DNA of 64,000 nucleotides from HK1 sp965204915 (GTDB taxonomy: Bacteria; Pseudomonadota; Gammaproteobacteria; HK1). Under the pieces are notes generated by a model. It searched no databases, was not told where the DNA came from, and was given only the letters and a program-made list of their open reading frames with translations. Numbering within the stretch: the first letter of the stretch is position 1; every line of letters begins with the position of its first letter. The position numbers were made by a program, and so were the translations under genes. The stretch is from contig OZ242023.1 of the NCBI GenBank assembly GCA_965204915.1, positions 1,550,001 through 1,614,000 of the forward strand, written 5' to 3'. Positions 26,963 to 35,335 of the stretch are shown one piece after another.

Positions 26963-27124
26963 GAGTCTGCGCCGTAGAAAATATCGCGGCGGCGCAACGC
27001 GCCTGTACGTTGCCTGAAACAGGATTTTCCGTGTGATTTCTCATTTCAGGGCATTCACGCGCGCGAAAATTGACTGAAAACAGGACATTTTCATCAATGA
27101 ATCTTCTGCGGCGCAGGCTCCTAG
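26959..27124. repeat. 166-bp element with 19-bp inverted ends
   Basis: ctaggagtctgcgccgtag (26959-26977) pairs with 27106-27124 with two mismatches. Inside are two related direct repeats, ctgaaacaggattttc near 27018 and ctgaaaacaggacattttc near 27074. It starts on the 4-TM stop codon and may be a MITE or a long-range transcription-ending structure. The remaining spacer to 27250 holds a copy of the recurring motif tctactcattccg at 27131-27143. Confidence 0.55.
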
Positions 27125-27250
27125 CCTCTATCTACTCATTCCGTTTCCCTCAGACATCTCCCCCCGCCGACTGGCAGGGGGGCTGCATCGCGCCTCGTGC
27201 TTATTGCATCACCGCTGGCAGCCCGTCACGGGGCGCCGGTGCATGCCGGG

Positions 27251-28396
27251 TTACGGGAGAATCCGCCAGCGTTCCAGCACGTTCCCGCGGCAGTCCGACC
27301 GCAGGGTTCCCTCGGTTGGTGCGCTGCAGGTCAGGGTGATCCCGCACCGTTCGCCGTTATCGAACCTGATTGTCATTGCTGCTGTCAGCCCTGTTTTCCG
27401 GTACGTGTAGCTTCCTGCCCAGGTAACCCCGTACTCCGTGAACGTTTGGCTGAGTCGAGATGGAGGCTGGAACCGGACTACCGAGTCGGAGAGCACCACC
27501 CGCTTGCCGGTCACCCGTGCGTTGAATCCTGCTGTGTCTGGGCATCCTTGAGGTTCGGGCTCCGGGACTGTCGCCGTCGCCGTTGATTGCGCGATTGCCG
27601 ACAGGTTCGCGAGGTGTCCTGTGCCTGTCGCGCGCAGCAGGCTCATGACGTGGATCGGCTGGGTGGTCCGCACCTCCAGTCGCCATTTCCCTTCCCCGTC
27701 TCCCAGACGTCCCCTGAATCCCTCTGCCCCTTCCTCCAGCTCCTGTGCTGTGAAGGTCACACCCGCTCGCGCGGGTAGGGGCCCGTACAGGATTTCTTCG
27801 CCTGGGTTCCCCAGGTCGTCCCACCCTGTGATTTGCACGGGCAGATCGGTGTCTTGCGGGTTGGCCAGCCTGAGGATGCTTACCTTGGCGGTGTTGCTGG
27901 CCGGGTTGAAGAAGTCCACATCGTAGGCCCGGCCGCTTCCCACTTCGCGTCCCGGAATCGGCCGCGTCAGTTCGGCCAGGAACCCGTCGCCGGTGCGGTA
28001 GTACATCCCCGTGCGGAAGGGTTGGCTTCCCGCCATCACCAATCGCCACCAGCCCGTGCCATCCCCGAGTCCTGCGAAGTTGCCCCGGCCTCCCTGCTCG
28101 AGCTCGGTGCTTGTCAGGCTGACCGCCCCGATGCCTGGTACCGTCAGTGGCTGCGGCCCGAAGCGTCGTCCTGTGTCGTCGTAGCCGGTCACCTGCACCG
28201 TGATTGGTGCTGTCGTGTCGTTCAGGATCCGCAACAGAGACGGATGGCCGCTGCCTGCTGGTGCCACATAGGGCAGTGTCGCCGTCTGGCCCTGGGTGTT
28301 CCCCTGGGCGTTTGCCACCGTTCCTGCCGCTGCCATCACCAGCCACAGGACGGCTGGTGCCCAGAACAGCAGGAATCCTGCGTCTCTCGGCTTCAT
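27251..28396 (-). CDS. Secreted two-domain beta-sandwich protein, function unknown
   Basis: 381 residues. A signal peptide (WAPAVLWLVMAAAGTVANA, cleavage about residue 31) is followed by two homologous domains of about 100 residues, each with an LLRILNDTT/ILRLANPQD strand, a V(T/I)TG(Y/W)DD segment and a GLGDG/RLGDG turn before a W-R-L strand. A C-terminal domain has cysteines in GCPDTAGF, ERCGITLTC and RSDCRGN. The ATG at 28394-28396 has GGGGAG seven bases upstream. The product is probably extracellular or outer-membrane associated. A paralogous domain occurs in the gene at 29850-30659. Confidence 0.6.
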   Translation of the reverse strand: MKPRDAGFLLFWAPAVLWLVMAAAGTVANAQGNTQGQTATLPYVAPAGSGHPSLLRILNDTTAPITVQVTGYDDTGRRFGPQPLTVPGIGAVSLTSTELEQGGRGNFAGLGDGTGWWRLVMAGSQPFRTGMYYRTGDGFLAELTRPIPGREVGSGRAYDVDFFNPASNTAKVSILRLANPQDTDLPVQITGWDDLGNPGEEILYGPLPARAGVTFTAQELEEGAEGFRGRLGDGEGKWRLEVRTTQPIHVMSLLRATGTGHLANLSAIAQSTATATVPEPEPQGCPDTAGFNARVTGKRVVLSDSVVRFQPPSRLSQTFTEYGVTWAGSYTYRKTGLTAAMTIRFDNGERCGITLTCSAPTEGTLRSDCRGNVLERWRILP

Positions 28397-28443
28397 CGTC
28401 ATTCTCCCCGTGCTGCCCCTGCCGGGTGGCAGGGGCTCCGGGG

Positions 28444-28671
28444 TTCATCGTACCGCGCCAGCACACCTGTCCGTCGTTGTTTCCGTCGCGCATGAACTCG
28501 TAGGCCAGATCGCCCCTCGTGACCGGTGCGATGCCGTGCTTGCGCGCTTCCTTGCATGTGATGCGGCCCCCGTTGTCGTCATACGCCGCCAACGCGTCTT
28601 CGACGACGGCCCTGGTGCCCGCCCCTCTTTTGCCTTCGGGTACACCATTGCGGTGCTCCGGCAGGTCGAGA
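28444..28671 (-). pseudogene. Excalibur-like calcium-binding domain fragment
   Basis: The minus-strand frame reads AAYDDNGGRITCKEARKHG, then APVTRGDLAYEFMRDGNNDG and QVCW, the Cys/Asp pattern of excalibur-type domains (DxDxDG...C). The 5' end is cut at 28672, where the duplicated segment begins, and there is no stop where homologues end. It therefore looks like a remnant broken by insertion of repeat copy B. Confidence 0.6.
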
Positions 28672-29696
28672 GGGATGTTTTCATCGCACTATGCTGCGTA
28701 CCGCCGCAGCCTCGGCGAGCTCCTCGCGGTCGCCCGCGAGGTGGCAGGGGAGGGCGTGACGGCGCAGCGCCGGCCGGAGCCGAACGAATGGGACCTCTTC
28801 CGTCCGCCGATCTGCCCCCGGCGTATCTGGGCGTCGCTCCGCTCGGGCTCGGCACCGGCGATGTCGAGAGCTTCACCGGTTGCGTCGTGCGCCTCGGCAA
28901 CGCGTTCGCCGTCCCGGCCTCGGTGCTCCTGACCCACTCCCTCAACGCGGTCCTCCCGCCCGCGCGGAGCGACCTCCACTACCGGCGCAACGGGGCGTTG
29001 AACGGGCCCGGGCCCGCTGTGCTGCATGCGGCTGACGGCATCGCACCGCTGACCGGTGAGCGCGATGCGTAGCGCCTGTCGTTCCACGGGCTTGTCGACC
29101 TGCTCCACCTCGTTGACCGCGACCTCGTGTCACCGACCCGCCGCTGGTGTCCCCTGTGCTGGGCTGATGACCCGGAGCCTTACGACCGCACGGCTTGGTG
29201 GCTCGCGGTGGTGGACGCCTGCCCGGTACACGGCTGCCTGCTGGAGTCGCGCTACGGGACATGCGGACGCCTCCAGCCATCGCTCACACGTGGTGTACGC
29301 TTGCTCGTACTGCGGCCACGAGCTCTCCGATTCTTCCTCCGCCACGGTGCTCCCGTCCGGCCCTGCCGCACAGCGTCTCCTCTGGTATGCCCATCAGGGG
29401 GCCGACCTCATTCACGGCGCCGAGGTCGTCGCCCTGATGCAGTCCGATGAGGCGGCGTCCCTGAGTGCTGCCTACGCGCGGCTTGCGGCGAAGGCTCGCG
29501 ATGTAAGGCTCCGGGAGGTAGCGTCGGAGTTCGAGAAGATCGCACACGCCGCACGGCGCGCGCTGGCTGGGTCGAGGCGCTCTTCAGCGCCCTGTGGCGG
29601 CTCGGCGAAGAGGTGCTGGCGCTGTTCTCGCCGGCTGTGCAGGACGCGGTGAGGAGTTCCCGTTCGGGTTCTGGTTGACGGTGACATACACGAGCT
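28672..29696 (+). repeat. 1,025-bp direct duplication, copy B
   Basis: Second copy of 24454-25478, same orientation, offset 4,218. It interrupts an excalibur-like gene on its left and is followed at 29742 by a long hairpin. Recombination between copies would delete or amplify 25479-28671 plus one copy. Confidence 0.9.
28788..29652 (+). pseudogene. tniQ/tnsD-like pseudogene, copy B
   Basis: Same sequence as copy A, with the same in-frame TAG (29070-29072) and the same frameshift before the second zinc finger. The shared defects show that decay came before the duplication, or that gene conversion has kept the copies alike. Confidence 0.65.
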
Positions 29697-29741
29697 GGGG
29701 CCTTCAAGACAATCGTTCGCGCCTCCCTCAGCAGTCCTATT

Positions 29742-29807
29742 GCGAACGGAATGAGTAGATACGGGCATAGGTGTCAGTCTAAGCCCGTAACGACTCATCC
29801 CGTTCCC
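29742..29807. repeat. Hairpin with the recurring acggaatgagtagata motif
   Basis: 29742-29766 pairs imperfectly over 25 bases with 29783-29807 around a 16-nt loop. The left arm contains acggaatgagtagata, which also occurs at 30898-30913 and, inverted, at 27129-27144. No U-run follows, so it is not a simple terminator. Confidence 0.7.
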
Positions 29808-29849
29808 GAATGTGGTTAAGGGTGACTTCACCTAGACCGTGTACGAGTG

Positions 29850-30659
29850 TTACCTGGGCTGATCCACTGGTACGAACTGACGGATCCCCTGTCGGAACAT
29901 GGTGGCCCTTACGCGGATTGGTCCAGATCCTTTTACTTCCAGCGTCCACCAGCCTTCCGGATCCGACACGTTAAACGCCGCCTCAACGTGACGCATCAGA
30001 ACTTTCACACTGCGATAGGCCGGAAGCTCATGCCGGTACGTCCCGAACTCCTCCCCCGCATCGTTCCGTCCCGTCACGGTGAAGGTGATGTCCTTGCCAT
30101 CCGGATTCGTGATGCGTATCCAGTGGTCGGGAGTGCCATCGTCGCCTGCCAGAGCCCGCGGCATTGCAGTGATGTACGCTACCTGCGGCTCTGGCGTTTC
30201 TGGAAAGGGCGGTGTGCCCTGACCCAGACCGCTGAACGTGAGTATGTGCCCGAGCCTTCTGCCGTCTTTTACGACACAGGCCCAGTTGTCTGTTTGGAGC
30301 ACGTCATGAGCTTGCAGATCGATTTGGAAGATCGGGGATCCCGAGGTGCTGTATCTACGCCATACCCCGTCTCCCTGCCCATTGGGTTCCGAAAAACTGC
30401 TGTACAACTGGCATGTCCTGTCGATACAGGAGCTTTCCGGGTCGTCAGGGTCCCACCGGTAAAAGAATTGCACATACCGTTCGGGTTCGGTGTGGTCGTA
30501 GCTGAATCCGATAAGCCCTGTGTGGTCATTATTTAAGTCGCCCCATGTTCGCCGATCGTTTTCTTCGTTACCGAGGTCACAAACTGTTTCGTGTTCGTGC
30601 GCCGCCGCCGCTCCCGACAGACCCACCAGTACTGCTGCTGTGATCAATCCTCTCTTCAT
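29850..30659 (-). CDS. Secreted protein related to the 27251-28396 product
   Basis: 269 residues. Signal peptide MKRGLITAAVLVGLSGAAAA is followed by a Cys-containing N-terminal domain (ETVCDLGNEE, SSCIDRTCQLY, WACVVKDG) and a C-terminal domain with ITNPDGKDITFTVTGRNDAG and EGWWTLEVKGSG, matching the beta-domain of the neighbouring secreted protein. The ATG at 30657-30659 has AGGAGA upstream; an earlier in-frame ATG (30683) would hide the signal. The function is unknown. The pairing suggests a surface or secreted module carried by the island. Confidence 0.6.
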   Translation of the reverse strand: MKRGLITAAVLVGLSGAAAAHEHETVCDLGNEENDRRTWGDLNNDHTGLIGFSYDHTEPERYVQFFYRWDPDDPESSCIDRTCQLYSSFSEPNGQGDGVWRRYSTSGSPIFQIDLQAHDVLQTDNWACVVKDGRRLGHILTFSGLGQGTPPFPETPEPQVAYITAMPRALAGDDGTPDHWIRITNPDGKDITFTVTGRNDAGEEFGTYRHELPAYRSVKVLMRHVEAAFNVSDPEGWWTLEVKGSGPIRVRATMFRQGIRQFVPVDQPR

Positions 30660-30943
30660 CGTCTTGTCTCCTGGTTCACCCATTCGGTGACGAGGTCGTG
30701 GAGCCGGACCATGGGTGTCTTCTCTGAGTGTCGGCGTAAGCCGCGCCGGCTCCGTTCTGTTTCTACTCCCTTCCCACTACTTCTCGCGTTGAGGCCTTTG
30801 ACCTCGGTTGGATTCCCCGGCACTCGCACCCGTAGCTCGGCCGGACCACCGTAGGCTACAGCATGAGGGCGGCGGACTCTACAGGCCGCACTTCCACACG
30901 GAATGAGTAGATAGGGGCAATCGGGAAGACAAGCTCGGAACTA
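30656..30943 (-). other. Open frame without start, coupled to the next gene; spacer 30660-31408
   Basis: The minus-strand frame ending at 30656-30658 is open back to about 30943. It reads AELRVRVPGNPTEVKGLNAR and later MVRLHDLVTEWVNQETRR, and its stop overlaps the start of the secreted-protein gene (ATGA). Composition looks coding, but only an internal ATG is available. It may be the tail of a lost gene. The remaining spacer to 31408 has no frame I recognise. A short plus-strand frame (31209-31412) is probably spurious. Confidence 0.3.
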
Positions 30944-30952
30944 CTCATTCCG
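30899..30952. repeat. Second hairpin with the cggaatgagtag motif
   Basis: cggaatgagtag (30899-30910) and ctactcattccg (30941-30952) form a perfect 12-bp stem with a 30-nt loop. The left arm and the first loop bases repeat the 29742 hairpin (gaatgagtagata-ggg). Confidence 0.75.
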
Positions 30953-31408
30953 CAGAATTATTGTCGACTTCCGTCACCACGACCGCAACCCGTTGTTTTT
31001 GAAGACATGGCCGTTTCCCCGCTGGGCTTATCGGCACGGCTGCCTTCACGACCTCCAGGCCCCTCGCTGTCGTGCTCGCGGGTACTCGTTCCGGGGGAGC
31101 GCGACCTGGCCGTGCTTTATGGGCTGGCGCGGGCGCTGGTGATGGTGCTGATGACCCGTGCTCGGGGCTCGGATCGGACGGTCGAGTTGAGGCACGTGAG
31201 GTGCCCGGATGTCGCACCGCTTCGTGCTGCAACGACTCGCGCACGGTGGCCGTCTTGCTTCGCCTGTGGTCGGATTCTGCGACAGCTCCCACACTGAGGG
31301 CGCCATTAGCAACCTCCTCGACGCGGTGCACGGACGGTCCGGGGTCGCCGCACCGGACCTGGGGCGGAAGCTCGCGTTCGAGGTCGGGCCTCGGTTCTCT
31401 GGTTCGGC

Positions 31409-33130
31409 TTAGTCGTCCCCTTGTCCTCTCCTTTCGACTTCCGTGACCACTTCTTCGAGTGCTTCCAGTGCCTCTGTCACTCGCTTGGTCAGATCCAGGC
31501 TGTGTCCTCGCAGTCGAAGTGGGAATCCTTTTGCTTTTGCGATTTCCTTTTCTCCCGCCTCCGGCCGCCGTCCATGTGCTACGGCTGTGTTCCTGATGTG
31601 GTTCAGCTCGTCAAGCGGTTCCAGGATCGTGTTCCGCTTCCCCTGATCCACCTTCTGTCGGTGTAGCCAGCCCCTGAGTGCAGCCAGTGGCCCGCGTTCC
31701 CCGCTCTTCCCGGATTTGTCCTCTCCCTCCCGGAAGTACTTGGTCGTCAGATTCTCCACGGTGCACTGGTGGAGCTTCCCCACCGATTCCTTCCATAGCG
31801 TCAACGCATCTCCGTTCGTGCACGGCAGGTACCGCTCTACTGCCTGCTCGTTGTGTGTGGTCCACCACGCGCTATTTTGTCGCTGCTGCCGTTCGGCGAA
31901 CCGTCGTAGCCGGTTGGTCGGTGTATCGGGTCCGAGTTCCCCTTCGATGTCCGTTCTGTACGCCCGTTCTGCGATCTTTCCGCGTGGCTCTTCGTTGTGC
32001 GCCTTCCAGTGTAGTTGCTCTTTCAGGGGTAGCTGTCCCAGGTCCACCAGGTAGGTGTGGACCTGCCCCTCTTCGTTGATGTCGTACGTCTTCAGCTCCC
32101 AGGCCTCCCTTGCCCTGATCTGTCGTTCTTCCACTTCGTATCTTTCAGGATCACCCAGGTACTTGCTTAGCACTTCTGGATGGAAGAACGCAGGTGTGAT
32201 CTCCAGGCACCGTTCGTCAGGTTGGTCGAAATAGGAGCGAAGTGCTTCGCGTGTTACTCGTGACCGTCTCGGCCGCCTGTTCTTGTCTCCATCTGGCAGG
32301 TACGGCCAGCAGATGAATTCGATCTCCTCTTCCCTTGGCACCTCGCCTTCTCCTTCGTCTTCCATGCTGTCCACTTCGACTCGGCGGGCGCCACGGATGT
32401 ACGCCCATCTTTCGTGCTTCGCGGATCGTCGGTACACCATCTGCTCCTGCTCTACCAGATCCTCCCCTGCCGTCGTCCACCCTGCGAACGCCATCTCTGA
32501 CGCCCAAGTTCCGTCGAGGAACTGGACCAGCTCCAATCCTCCCTGCGTGTACTGCGATCGGACCAACACGTTCGATACGACCACGATCCTTGATTGGGTT
32601 CCGCCCGCTTCTGCGTAAGTTCCCTCGATGATCAGTGGTTCGATTCGCCCGGTGTCCCCACTCCATCGTCCCCAGCTCCTGTACTCGGGGTACCAGTGCA
32701 CCCCCTCCGGGAGTGTCATTCGCTGATCGATCTCCGTGTAGTCCTCGTCACCTGTCCGGCAGGTTGCTCGTCGCCGGTACGTTATCGCGTATGCGTCTTC
32801 GAGTGCTTCGTTTCCCCACTCCATCCCGTAGGGTCTCAGCCCCTGTGCGCCATAGCACCATCCTTCGTCGCATCCGTTCCAGCTTGCGGCATCCGCTCCC
32901 GTACTTTGTCTCTCCCAAGTGCCTTGTTTTGTCATCATCCCCCAGACAACTGTTGACCCCTGTCCGGGTACGCACGCGCTGGCGTAAGCCACGACCCATC
33001 CTTGCCTGTCTCGCTCTTCCAGCCACGCAAGCAAGGCTTCCTCGTTCCCCCTGCTGTTCGTGCCCGGACGGAACGACGTGATCCGTGCGAGCTCCTCTGC
33101 TGCTTTGTCGGCGGCGTGCTTGTCCATCAT
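31409..33130 (-). CDS. Large HEPN-motif protein, candidate defence effector
   Basis: 573 residues without signal or TM segments. The middle part is a conserved-looking region of unknown fold (TYDINEEGQVHTYLVDLG, then LKEQLHWKAHNEEPRGKI). The C-terminus carries LDELNHIRNTAVAHGRRPE, where RNTAVAH fits the Rx4-6H RNase signature of HEPN domains. HEPN nucleases are common toxins and abortive-infection effectors. The frame extends upstream to 33382, but the ATG at 33128-33130 has AAGG nine bases upstream; an ATG at 33139 is the alternative. It lies 59 bp after the HNH gene on the same strand. Function inferred; no activity is established. Confidence 0.55.
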   Translation of the reverse strand: MMDKHAADKAAEELARITSFRPGTNSRGNEEALLAWLEERDRQGWVVAYASACVPGQGSTVVWGMMTKQGTWERQSTGADAASWNGCDEGWCYGAQGLRPYGMEWGNEALEDAYAITYRRRATCRTGDEDYTEIDQRMTLPEGVHWYPEYRSWGRWSGDTGRIEPLIIEGTYAEAGGTQSRIVVVSNVLVRSQYTQGGLELVQFLDGTWASEMAFAGWTTAGEDLVEQEQMVYRRSAKHERWAYIRGARRVEVDSMEDEGEGEVPREEEIEFICWPYLPDGDKNRRPRRSRVTREALRSYFDQPDERCLEITPAFFHPEVLSKYLGDPERYEVEERQIRAREAWELKTYDINEEGQVHTYLVDLGQLPLKEQLHWKAHNEEPRGKIAERAYRTDIEGELGPDTPTNRLRRFAERQQRQNSAWWTTHNEQAVERYLPCTNGDALTLWKESVGKLHQCTVENLTTKYFREGEDKSGKSGERGPLAALRGWLHRQKVDQGKRNTILEPLDELNHIRNTAVAHGRRPEAGEKEIAKAKGFPLRLRGHSLDLTKRVTEALEALEEVVTEVERRGQGDD

Positions 33131-33189
33131 TGGGTGCATCCTTTTCGATCCTTCGGTGAGCGCGGGCTGTATCCTACTCGTACAGCAAG

Positions 33190-33597
33190 TTATTCGCCCC
33201 TGCCCCGGGGCACTGAAACCGTGTCTCTGACCCTTCGCCTTCGTCCGTCGGGCTCGGTGCCTACATCCTTCTCCCCTCGCGTCGATACCGCCGAGTCCCC
33301 TGTCGTCGTAGCCGGCCCGCCCCGCATCCTCGGGATCAGGTGGTCCATACACAGGTTGTCCGTCGACCCGCAGTAGCAGCATGCCTGTGCTTCGGTCATC
33401 TTGGTCCGCTCGTCATCGTAGAGCGACCGCATCTTGATTGTTCCGTTGACCAGTCCTTTCTTCAGCTTCGCGTGGATCATGTGGTCTGTCTTCGTGTACT
33501 GCGTCCTGCCGTCCTTCAGCGCGGCGTGTGCCCGGCCCAGCATGGCGTAGCTCGCGGCGATCTGCTCCCGCACCGTCGTCGGTTGTCTTCTCTTCAT
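33190..33597 (-). CDS. HNH endonuclease-like protein, C-terminally altered
   Basis: 135 residues. The first 95 read as an HNH family protein: KMRSLYDDERTKMTEAQACCYCGST, given here only by its key parts, has a CxxC (CYCG) and then MDHLIPRMRGGP with the catalytic Asp-His. The expected second half (Asn and a CxxCN finger) is missing. The frame continues as an unrelated Thr/Arg-rich tail, so a deletion or frameshift has removed it. It could be inactive, or it could act with the HEPN protein downstream. Confidence 0.55.
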   Translation of the reverse strand: MKRRQPTTVREQIAASYAMLGRAHAALKDGRTQYTKTDHMIHAKLKKGLVNGTIKMRSLYDDERTKMTEAQACCYCGSTDNLCMDHLIPRMRGGPATTTGDSAVSTRGEKDVGTEPDGRRRRVRDTVSVPRGRGE

Positions 33598-33945
33598 CCC
33601 CTTCGCCCTCTACGCGGTGGCCGCATTGCGGTATCGGCGCTGGTGTGCGTCCATGAGCACGTCATGGTATCCAGCTCATCGGACTTGTGCCTGGGAGGAG
33701 TGAAGCTCGGTGGGTGCGCCCGGTGGCCAGCCGGGCGCGGGGGCGTGATTGCACCGGCACGATCGACTCCGTGTGCCCGCGGGCCGCGTGATCGCATGCG
33801 CCGCTTCCTGGAGGCTGCGTCGACACGCCCGTTTTCGTCAAGCTCGGCGCGCAATAGCTCGTCGTTCCGCTTCCGTGTATCGTATCGCCTTCAGAACCCC
33901 GCGTTCGCCGAGCCTCCAGTCTCCTGTTGAGCTGCTGTCTATCCC
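33598..33945. other. No gene recognised
   Basis: Short overlapping frames exist on both strands, but none has a recognisable motif, start site or coding pattern that stands out. The segment leads into the right island-edge repeat. Confidence 0.5.
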
Positions 33946-33993
33946 GATTAACCATAGGTTGGTGTTGCCCGACAATAAAGCATAGGTCGCTTG
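33946..33993 (+). repeat. Right island-edge repeat
   Basis: Contains ttaaccatagg and gacaataaagcataggtcgc, aligning with 23964-24006. It has two half-sites (taaccataggttg and aaagcataggtcg). The gacaataaag core resembles Tn7-type TnsB repeats, which may be coincidence. Both edge copies point the same way, unlike classical inverted transposon ends. Confidence 0.6.
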
Positions 33994-34007
33994 ATCAGAG
34001 TGCTCTA

Positions 34008-34225
34008 TGTGTTAATGGACACGACCACTCGATCGATACCGTCACCACATCCGGCGAGGCGGTCGGCGAGGTCGTGCCGATCCATGACCGGCGCTGGGCG
34101 ATGGTCCACGCCATCGAGGCGACGGACGACCGGATCGCGCGCATGAAGCGGCTCGGGGCCGGCGCGACGGTGACGGCCAACCTCATGTCCATGGCGGGCG
34201 GCCGGTTCGACCTGCAAGAGAGCGG
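34008..34225 (+). pseudogene. 5'-truncated amidohydrolase remnant
   Basis: The frame reads VNGHDHSIDTV, later WAMVHAIEATDDRIARMKRL and GATVTANLMSMAGGRF, like the C-terminal barrel part of YtcJ-type amidohydrolases (His-x-Asp metal site and a terminal His). It has no start and begins just after the island-edge repeat, so the island or an associated deletion probably removed the 5' part. Confidence 0.5.
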
Positions 34226-34378
34226 TGGGCGCGCGATGCCGATCCGCCGGGTTCGACGACTTGAGACATGGTGTGTCATGGCGGCAATACCCGACTTCGA
34301 GCTCGATCCGGCGCTCCCTCCCCATGGATGTGATCCGACCCGCCCTTGGGTGGAGCCGATCCCGGAGGGTGCGTCGAG

Positions 34379-35230
34379 ATGAGCGGTTCGTCCCGCGCGG
34401 TGCTGATCACCGGCTGCTCCAGCGGCATCGGGCGGGTCGCCGCCGACACGCTGCGGGAGCGGGGCTACCGGACGTTCGCCACCGCGCGGCGCGCGGAAGA
34501 CGTCGAGCGCCTCGCGGCGGACGGCCACGAGAGCCTCCGGCTCGACCTCACCGACGCGCAAAGCATCGACGCCGCGCTCGACGAGGTGCTCGCCCGCACC
34601 TCCGGCCGCCTCTACGGGCTGTTCAACAACGGAGGCTTCGGCCAGCCGGGTGCGGTCGAGGACCTCACGGCGGAGGTGCTGCGCGCCCAGTTCGAGACCA
34701 ACGTGTTCGGCTGGCATGCGGTGGCCCGGCGCGTGCTGCCGGTGATGCGGGCGGCGGGCGAAGGGCGGATCGTGCAGAACAGCTCCGTGCTCGGACTGGT
34801 GGCGCTGCGGTATCGGGGGGCCTACAACGCCTCGAAGTTCGCGATCGAAGCCCTCACCGACACGATGCGGCTGGAGCTGCACGGCAGCGGCGTATACGCC
34901 TGCCTGATCGAGCCCGGTCCGATCACGAGCCGCTTCCGCGCCAACGCGTTCGAGGCGTTCAAGCGCAACATCGACGTGGGGTCGAGCCCGCATCGCGAGG
35001 TCTACCGCGCCGTCGTGAAGCGTCTCGCGGACGAGGACCGGGAGGCGCCCTTCACCCTGCCCGAATCGGCGGTGGTCGCGAAGCTGCTGCACGCGCTGGA
35101 GAGCGCGCGGCCGAAGGCGCGCTACCACGTGACGGTTCCGACCCACGGGCTCGCGTTCCTCAAGCGGGTGCTCCCCACCCGGTGGCTGGATACGGTGCTG
35201 CGCAGGATCTCCGACACGGAGACCCGCTGA
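34379..35230 (+). CDS. Short-chain dehydrogenase/reductase
   Basis: 283 residues, classical SDR. The cofactor loop TGCSSGIG (about 9-16), the NNGG motif, the catalytic Ser in QNSSVLG and YNASK are all present. It is probably an NAD(P)-dependent oxidoreductase of unknown substrate. The ATG at 34379 has GGAGG upstream; a longer frame starts at 34346. It is followed after 105 bp by a DadA-type gene. Confidence 0.85.
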   Translation: MSGSSRAVLITGCSSGIGRVAADTLRERGYRTFATARRAEDVERLAADGHESLRLDLTDAQSIDAALDEVLARTSGRLYGLFNNGGFGQPGAVEDLTAEVLRAQFETNVFGWHAVARRVLPVMRAAGEGRIVQNSSVLGLVALRYRGAYNASKFAIEALTDTMRLELHGSGVYACLIEPGPITSRFRANAFEAFKRNIDVGSSPHREVYRAVVKRLADEDREAPFTLPESAVVAKLLHALESARPKARYHVTVPTHGLAFLKRVLPTRWLDTVLRRISDTETR

Positions 35231-35335
35231 CGGCGTTCGGCGGGCACCGCCACAGGACGTTGCCATGACCACGGAAACGAACGGCGGCGGGGGCAACCGT
35301 GCCTGCCGAACCCGTTGCCGGCATGACCACGGGGC

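Larger units (their letters stand above)
23954..33995. mobile_element. ~10-kb accessory island with decayed TniQ-type genes
   Basis: The region begins 50 bases after yggS and ends at a 5'-truncated amidohydrolase remnant. Related repeats sit at both edges (23964-24006 and 33946-33993). Inside are two tniQ-like pseudogenes in a 1,025-bp direct duplication, a soluble/4-TM gene pair, two secreted proteins, an HNH fragment and a HEPN-motif protein. No integrase, TnsA, TnsB or TnsC was found. The exact ends and the mobilisation mechanism are therefore inferred; this may be a derelict Tn7-like element or a hotspot of repeated insertions. Confidence 0.5.

Noticed and set aside
28455..28592. Excalibur-like frame as an intact gene
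   Set aside because: Its 5' end is cut by the duplicated segment and the expected stop is missing; the long frame beyond is a shadow of the secreted-protein gene.
29742..29807. Rho-independent terminator
   Set aside because: Long stem but no T-run on either side.
29742..30952. Hairpins as a retron msr/msd locus
   Set aside because: No reverse transcriptase gene and no retron-type priming structure nearby.
31007..31412. Short plus-strand frames before the HEPN gene
   Set aside because: Three overlapping frames, no start site, no homology I can see. No one frame looks coding.
23954..33995. Intact Tn7-like or CAST transposon
   Set aside because: No TnsA, TnsB, TnsC or Cas gene, tniQ copies are broken, and the edge repeats are not inverted.
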